NCBI GenBank assembly: GCA_023614405.1
Contig: JAJUPC010000236.1
Span: forward strand, 402,501 to 466,500
DNA length: 64,000 nt
Source of the DNA: Avena insularis
Taxonomy: Eukaryota > Streptophyta > Magnoliopsida > Poales > Poaceae
Reading direction: 5' to 3'
Shown here one piece after another: positions 58,074 through 64,000 of the stretch (position 1 is its first letter; every line of letters begins with the position of its first letter). The notes below the pieces were generated by a model. The model had not been told where the DNA came from. It did not search any database and saw only the letters and a program-made list of their open reading frames with translations. The position numbers and the translations under genes were made by a program.

Positions 58074-58926
58074 TGATGAGGACATCCCTACAATTACACC
58101 TACCCCAATGATTACTGAAGATGCTACAACTGTTGCAAGAAAGGATCAGTCCAATGATATTAGAATTGGACCTGTTACAAGAGCTCGTGCTAAGCTACTG
58201 GAACAATAGGTGAATTTACTCCTAAACGAATCTGGTACTTTGATTGATGAGAACTTTATACTACCTAAGTCTATGCATTTATGTATGATCAGGTTCGTTA
58301 GAGAAACAAGCATGGTGCGAGGAGGAGAAGGGCTACAAGAGAAGCCCAACATGATGATCGCCCAAGGATGCGCGAGGGAGGAGCGGGAGGAAGGCGCAAG
58401 AAAAGATCATCAAGACGGAGGCAAAAAGATCTGCCACGACCGGAGTGTCCGACCAGATCCACCCGGACTGTTCGGACTGGTCGAGAAGCAAACTGGCATG
58501 GACATTCAGTATGCCAGTTCAGACACTACACGGACGCCACCCGGAAACTTCAAAGTTTCCGGCCAGATCGGACTGTCCGGCACACTTCACCCGGAGTGTC
58601 CGGCCGATTTCGACCGGAGTGTCCGCCGCCGACCGAATCTGCTCCGAGTCGGTTTGTATCAGTTTGAGTCGCTTATGCTTAGTTTCGCTTCGGCGCCCAG
58701 CCGCCCTTATAATCTATGAGACGACCTCTAGTTAGGGTTTATACCACGTTAAAATATTTTGGAGTTGTTTCTTTCATAGAACCTCTGGAATTACCCTGTG
58801 TTCGAATCTACCAACTATAATTGAGTGTGATCTGTTGTTCCATTGGGAATTAGTAGATTGCATACTACCGTTCGAGGTCACGGCTGTGCCATCCGCTTAC
58901 TGAGAAGATCGGGCCACCCCATATCA
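58074..58926 (+). mobile_element. 5' LTR of element C
   Basis: Ends TGATGAGGACATCC and CCCCATATCA. At 853 bp it is shorter than A's 998 bp because about 145 bp are missing after GGTCACGGCTG (58884). It carries the CCGGA-type palindrome cluster (58439-58625), including a nine-base-arm hairpin at 58541-58562. The pol tail frame (58021-58209, then 58210-58719) is split by a TAG at 58207 and has no gene upstream. Confidence 0.9.
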
Positions 58927-58929
58927 TCT

Positions 58930-58944
58930 TGGTATCAGATTTCC
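58930..58944 (+). other. Primer-binding site of element C
   Basis: TGGTATCAGATTTCC, three bases after the LTR, is the same initiator-Met-type variant as in element B. Confidence 0.85.
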
Positions 58945-59958
58945 AGTGTTGCCTCGGTAAGCATCCACAAATCCATCCATAGATTAGAGAGTGTTTTCGT
59001 CCTATACAGAAAAAGACTTACAAAAAGATTTTCCATAGACTAGATTGCATCGTTTTCGAGTTTTAGTTGCTGATTGTATCTTCTCGTAGATCCGATCTGC
59101 AGGTTTTCCTCGTAGGAGTCTAGTTTCCGTTCGTGTCTAGGTTTAAGGTTTCATCTTGTTTTCCGCTGTTCCCACCGTTACCGTTTCCGCAAGTATTTAT
59201 CGTTTTTCCGAGTCCACATAGCGTACCTTTTGTTTGCATACCATAGACACAGCCTATCTACAGCATCTGTGCCTAGGAACGTACCCACGAGACTAGTTGC
59301 TTTGCTCCGACAGGCTTCTCATTAGGGTTTTGAAGTGCAAAAAAATTTCGACAGGCAAAACCGGACTATCCGGCCTAATCACACCGGACTATCCGGCCCC
59401 ATCGGAGTCTCCGGCGCATATAAACCGGACTATCCGGACCAGTTCTGTTATAAGTTGCTGTGCTCGTTTGCATTGAGTAATATAGTTGGAAAAAATCAAA
59501 AAAGAGATAGAAAAGAAAAGAGATATAGAAGTGTGCAATATTGGAGGCCTTGTTGTGTATAGCACTAGTAGATTGAGCAATCTTGTGCCTGTTCTATTTG
59601 AGCTATTACTAGCGTCTCTCTTGTGCATTGCAATATTCCTTTTCATAAGTTGCTTTGCCACGTTTATCTCCACTGTGTGTGTTTCTTGGGTATTTGTACG
59701 ATCAACACTAGGACTTGTTTGCGATGTAGATAGGGTACCTAACCTATAGCTCCACCTTTACATAACCTGTGTGCCCTGCGATCGCTCTCTATACCTTTGA
59801 TATTCACTTCATCACATCAAGTGCATCAGTCTTTGATTTCGTTTGGTAGAGCATCTCTATTCACTTTGGAACGGTAAGATCTCCTTTCTTATTAGTTGTG
59901 AGTGAGTTGTGAGAGTTTCCACCATACAGATTCTGATTTTTGCACTAACCTACTAATC
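58945..59958 (+). mobile_element. 5' leader of element C, with CCGGACTATCCGG array
   Basis: The untranslated leader carries CCGGACTATCCGG at 59361-59373, 59384-59396 and 59425-59437, and a variant TCGGAGTCTCCGG at 59402-59414. The arms match those of the LTR cluster but the centre differs (CTA against CTG/GTG). The rest is colinear with the leader of B. Confidence 0.85.
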
Positions 59959-60828
59959 ATGTCTACTAGTGATGATGATGTTGTGTTGCAGAAAAAGAAA
60001 GATGGGGAGCTCGTCAATTGGCGTGAATATGAGGCTTTGAAATCCCACTTGACACGTGTGTTTACTAACACAACAGATGTCATTGACAAGAATCTCCAAG
60101 ATATGAATATGAGATTGGATCAACATGTTGGGACGGTTGATACTATTCAAACGCAAGTGGCTATGCTTAATGTCAATGTCACCACTTTGCAGCAGTCCAT
60201 TGAGGGTTTGACAGCCGCCTTACATAGAAGGGAAAATCCTCAACATGATGATGCCTTTGATGATTTCGATGAGGGTAGCGCTGTTGATGCTGCTCCACAT
60301 GTTGGCAGGGGACGTGCTATTCCCCCTGTCCATGCACCTACTCATGGTCGTGGGTTTGCCCATCTTGGGCGTGGTCCACGTGTGCCCAACCAAGCTGCTG
60401 ATGACGGTTTGGGCAAGCCAAAATTCTCGATTCCTAAGTTTGATGGTTCCATTGATCCTGAAGACTACCTCACCTGGGAATTGAAGATTGAGAAACTCTG
60501 GCGCTTATTTGACTATCCAGAAGATAAGAAGGTCAAGCTTGCAGCATCTGAATTTGATGGTTATGCTTTGTGTTGGTGGGATGCTCTTGTGCAACATAGG
60601 CGGGAGGATAATGAACTTCCTGTGATGGATTGGCGCGAGATGAAGCAAATCATGAAGGCTCGTTTCGTACCAACCAACTACTTGCGATCAGTTTTTGATA
60701 AATTGACGCAACTGAAGCAAGGCACCATGACAGTTGATGAGTACTACATGGAGATGGAGATGCTTATGCAGCGTGCTAGAATTCGTGAGTCCATTGAGAT
60801 GACCATGCAGCGATTCCTAACAATTTGA
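59959..60828 (+). pseudogene. Element C gag
   Basis: I choose ATG 59959 (MSTSDDDVVLQKKK), which matches copy B and follows the leader; the frame is open further upstream only by chance. It holds N-terminal coiled-coil-like heptads (LQDMNMRLDQHVGTVDT), an acidic/Gly-rich linker, and the gag core (KPKFSIPKFDGSIDPEDYL; CWWDALVQHRREDNEL; KARFVPTNYLRSVFDKL). A one-base loss after MTMQRFL ends it at 60826-60828. The next codons continue in another frame. Confidence 0.85.
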
Positions 60829-61348
60829 AGTTACCGATCAAAAGCATTGTTCATCATCACAAGTATGAGACCATGAATGAGTTGTTGCATCATGCTAGAG
60901 ATGCCGAATCCCAGTTGGCAGAAGAGGCGAAGTCACGTGCTCGTTTTCCGTCCTCCAGCAGATTTTCAGCCAGGTCTACACCTCCTACAGTCATGCCACC
61001 AGCTGCTGTTCCATTTACACCATCGGCCAAACCAGCAAGTACACCTTCGTTTGGTTCTAATGCTCGAAAACCCGCTGCTCCTGCTGCTAGCTCAGGTTCC
61101 AACATGTTCATCGCACGCATCGTGATGTGGTGTGCCATACTTGTGGATGTAGAGGTCACTACAAGAAGGATTGTCCAAACAGCAAGGTTATGTTTGTTAA
61201 TGAACAAGGTGAAGTAGAAAGTGGAGATGAAGCTTCTGATGATGATATTGATGACGGCGAGGAAGGTGCTGATGCATATGCTGAGCGTGCACCCACTATT
61301 GTCGTATCGTCACGTGTACTTAGTGTGCAACCGGTTGAGGAATCCTAG
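60825..61348 (+). pseudogene. Element C gag C-terminus and nucleocapsid, frameshifted
   Basis: The frame 60825-61217 (KLPIKSIVHHHKYETMNELL, then a Pro/Ala/Ser linker) is the end of gag. A shift near 61115 moves the CCHC knuckle to the frame at 61127-61348 (CHTCGCRGHYKKDC, acidic tail ESGDEASDDDIDDGEE). TAG at 61346 replaces the CAG of copy B. Confidence 0.8.
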
Positions 61349-61357
61349 CGTTGCAAC

Positions 61358-62413
61358 TTGTTCCAAACAAAAGCTCTAGTTGGACCAAACAAAGCTTGCA
61401 AGGTAATTATTGATGGAGGTAGCTGCAGAAATCTTGCAAGTAAGGAACTATGTACCAAACTGAATTTGACATACTTACCTCATCCCAAGCCATACTACAT
61501 ACAATGGTTGAGCAACAATGGTGAGATGAAGGTAAATCATATGGTACGTGTGAATTTTCAAATAGGTCCATACAAAGATTCTATTGATTTTGATGTGGTT
61601 CCTATGACTGTTTGTCACCTACTATTGGGTCGGCCTTGGCTCTATGATCGCCATGTGCAACACAATGGTCGAGCCAATACATATCACTTGGAATTCAAAG
61701 GGAAGAAGATTACAATGCAGCCAATGACACCACAAGAAATTGTGAATGATTCTCGCCAGAAGATAGAGGTGAACTTGAAGGAAGATACTACCACTCGGCG
61801 AGACTGTGTTACAGCTGTTCCTTATGTAATTGAGCCTAAATTGAGTGATATAACGAAAAGTGAGAGAGTGACTGTATTATTGATACTAGCCACCAAGGAG
61901 GATATGAGAGAGTTTCGTGAGGATCCTACAGCCATGCCACTTGTGCTCATGTATAAGGGCGAGGTATTGGTTTCTAACGACATGACCCCTATTTCTCTTG
62001 GTGTCTCTTCTGTTTTGCAGGACTTTGGGGATGTGTTTGCAGAAGACGTACCCGCAGGTTTGCCTCCATTCTGTGGTATAGAACATCAAGTGGACCTGAT
62101 TCCTGGCGCCACACTTCCCAACTGCACCTTACAGGTGACTAATCAAGAAACTAAGGAAATTCAGAAGCAAGTACAAGCGTTGCTGGATAAAGGGTACATT
62201 CATGTCTCTCTTAGCCCTTGTGCTGTTCCTGTTATTTTAGTTCCTAAGAAAGATGGTACATGGAGCATGTGTGTTGATTGTAGAGCGATTAATAACATCA
62301 CTATTCGATATCGTCATCCTATTCCACGCTTAGAGGATATGCTAGATGAATTGAGTGGTGCTGCTGTTTTCTCTAAAATTGACTTCGTAGTGGTTATCAT
62401 CAAATTAGGATGA
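61358..62413 (+). pseudogene. Element C protease and RT N-terminal part
   Basis: The protease reads KVIIDGGSCRNLASKELC near the start and LLLGRPWLYDRHVQHNG further on. The linker FGDVFAEDVPAGLPPF leads into RT fingers (SPCAVPVILVPKKDGTWSMC; VDCRAINNITIRYRHPIPRL). The frame is lost after AAVFSKIDF by a one-base deletion near 62385, right at the first catalytic region of the palm. Unlike B, no stop precedes RT (CGA kept at 61798-61803). Confidence 0.85.
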
Positions 62414-63477
62414 AAGAAGGGGATGAATGGAAAACTGCTTTCAAAACTAAATTTGGTTTGTATGAGTGGTTAGTTATGCCGTTTGGTCTTACTAATGCAC
62501 CTAGTACTTTCATGCGTTTGATGAATCATGTTTTGAGAGAGTTTATTGGTCGTTTCGTGGTTGTTTACTTTGATGATATACTCATATACAGCCACACCGA
62601 ATCTGAACATTGCACTCATATTAGACAAGTTTTGCAAGTGTTACGTGATTATAAACTGTATGCTAATCTTGAGAAGTGTACATTTGCAAAATATAAGGTC
62701 ATATTCCTAGGATTTGTTGTTTCTAAGCATGGAGTAGAGGTAGATCAATCTAAAATTGAATCAATTCAGAATTGGCCTACTCCAATGAATATTAGTCAAG
62801 TGCGTAGTTTCCACGGTCTCGCTGGTTTCTATAGGCGCTTTGTGAAAGATTTTAGCACCATTTCTGCACCATTAAATGATTTGACAAAGAAAGGTGTTCC
62901 TTTTGTATGGGGCACGACCCAAGACATTGCTTTTGATACATTAAAACGTTTGCTTACTTCTGCACCATTACTTGCATTACCTGATTTTTCGAAGCAATTT
63001 GAAGTTGAATGTGATGCTAGTGGTATAGGTGGCGTTTTGATGCAAGAGGGTCGGCCTATATCTTATTTTTCTAAGAAATTGACTGGTGCACGTTTGAATT
63101 ATTCAATCTATGATAAAAAAGTGTATGCACTTGTTAGAGTACTTGAGGTTTGGCAACATTATTTGTGGCCAAAAGAATTCATCATACATTCTGATCATGA
63201 AGCATTGAAATACTTGAAAGCTCAATCAAACTTGCATAGAAGATTAGCTGAATGGATTGAGTTCATTGAGTCTTTTCCTTATATCATTAACTATAAGAAG
63301 GGAAAAGAGAACATTGTTGCTGATGCTCTATCTAGGAATAACATGCTATTAACCAATCTTGATGTTAAAATTCCTAGATTAGAAGCTATTTTTACACTTT
63401 TTGCAACTGACCATGATTTTGCTGAACCATATCGTTTGTGTGCTCTTAGAAACGCATGGGATAAGTATCATATATGA
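62410..63477 (+). pseudogene. Element C RT palm/thumb, RNase H, truncated by element D
   Basis: [20 protein letters not shown] and [13 protein letters not shown] (YFDD at residues 53-56) are the RT palm. The thumb follows ([18 protein letters not shown]). RNase H has Asp202 in [15 protein letters not shown], two residues (Ile-Gly) shorter than in B, and Asp262 in [11 protein letters not shown]. It ends [11 protein letters not shown], then the linker to integrase, and stops at TGA 63475-63477 supplied by the inserted LTR of D. Integrase is beyond the break or lost. Confidence 0.85.
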
Positions 63478-64000
63478 TATGGGGTGGCCCGATCTTCTCA
63501 GTAAGCGGATGGCGGTGATGATAGTGGATGATAGATAACTAGCCTGTAGCTATGAACTCTCCCGCTCGATCCCTGATGCCAATGCAACAGCCTTCGAACC
63601 TTGTAGGATATTCACAACACCATGCTCTTGCGCACGCAGCCGTGACCACGAACGGTAGTATGCAATCTACTAATTCCCAATGGAACAACATATCACACTC
63701 AATTATAGTTGGTAGATTTGAGCACAGGGTAATTCCAGAGGTTCTATGAAAGAAACAACTCCAAAATATTTTAACGTGGTCTAAACCCTAACTAGAGGTC
63801 GTCCCATAGCTTATAAGGGCGGCTAGAGCAACCAGAAACTGAAACTGAACGCAAACGACTCAAACTGATACAAACCGACTCGGACCAGATTCGGGGGCGT
63901 ACACTCGGTCGAAAATTCGGATAGTCGGTCGGAGCCGACACTGGCGACACTGCGGACAGTCTTGACGGTCTGGCCGGAAACTCTGAAGTTTCCGGGTGGT
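63475..64000 (-). mobile_element. Element D: minus-strand CRM-like LTR inserted in element C
   Basis: It begins TGATATGGGGTGGCCC, the reverse of the family's 3' LTR end, and is colinear on the minus strand with LTR A through the CTATAGC/TTATAAG promoter region. It has a CCGGA-type hairpin at 63974-63995 (nine-base arms). It runs past the window end, so whether this is a solo LTR or a full element is unknown. The five bases before it are ATATA (63470-63474). A family-type leader cannot be seen. Confidence 0.85.

Larger units (their letters stand above)
58074..63474 (+). mobile_element. Element C: CRM-like gypsy retrotransposon, cut by element D
   Basis: It has a 5' LTR, primer site, leader, gag and pol up to the integrase linker, all on the plus strand and colinear with element B. 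It stops at 63474, where a minus-strand LTR of the same family is inserted. Its left flank ends GACAA (58069-58073); the matching duplication would lie beyond the window. Confidence 0.9.

Overview
The window is intergenic, repeat-rich DNA from a grass, most likely the subfamily Pooideae (wheat/oat/ryegrass side). The clue is an Angela/BARE-type copia LTR at 488-2097, together with Athila/Sabrina-like, Tekay-like and CRM-like gypsy elements. The lineage call rests on remembered family signatures, not on a search. I see no intact host gene, rRNA, tRNA or CRISPR array. Nearly all long reading frames are retrotransposon gag-pol remnants; most others are chance frames in LTRs.

Layout. 1-487: end of a gypsy LTR, its primer site and a gag fragment. 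488-3062: 5' LTR and leader of an Angela-like copia element; decayed copia pol at 21518-23293 in the same orientation may be the rest of it, split by about 18 kb of nested insertions. That nest holds a 515-bp gypsy LTR (3063-3577), a 5'-truncated CRM-like element A (3776-6440), a hairpin-rich segment (6441-6972), and an internally deleted gypsy element with long LTRs (6973-20894). The second LTR of that last element carries a 7.3-kb Helitron (11516-18838), which itself carries a 4.6-kb solo LTR with target duplication TAGAG. Another gypsy LTR piece follows (20895-21517).

23294-37148 is a minus-strand Athila-type element, cut in its integrase by a complete non-autonomous Sabrina-like element (28133-36080, target duplication TGGTC). 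A Tekay-like chromovirus (37149-about 42265, minus) follows. 42293-42571 and 50229-51240 are a tandem repeat of about 380 bp, interrupted by complete CRM-like element B (42572-50228, minus, target duplication AGCGA). 51241-55875 holds two more tandem arrays (units of about 460 and 413-437 bp), a palindrome-rich AT insertion, a telomere-like patch, a MITE-like element and a minus-strand Helitron terminus. 55990-58073 holds a decayed GRF-zinc-finger-like coding remnant. 58074-63474 is CRM-like element C (plus), cut in pol by a minus-strand LTR of the same family (D, 63475 to the window end).

The most interesting signal is not a gene. Three unrelated retroelement segments carry clusters of short quasi-palindromes, each with its own sequence: CCGGA-NNN-TCCGG in A and C, CTGCC-NN-GGCAG in B, CTATACGGG/CCCGTATAG in the Athila element, and GTGCGGCGCC/GGCGCCGCAC at 6566-6890. 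In the CRM-like and Athila elements the same motif type appears in both the LTR and an internal untranslated region. Within the CRM-like family, LTR and leader have switched motif type together.
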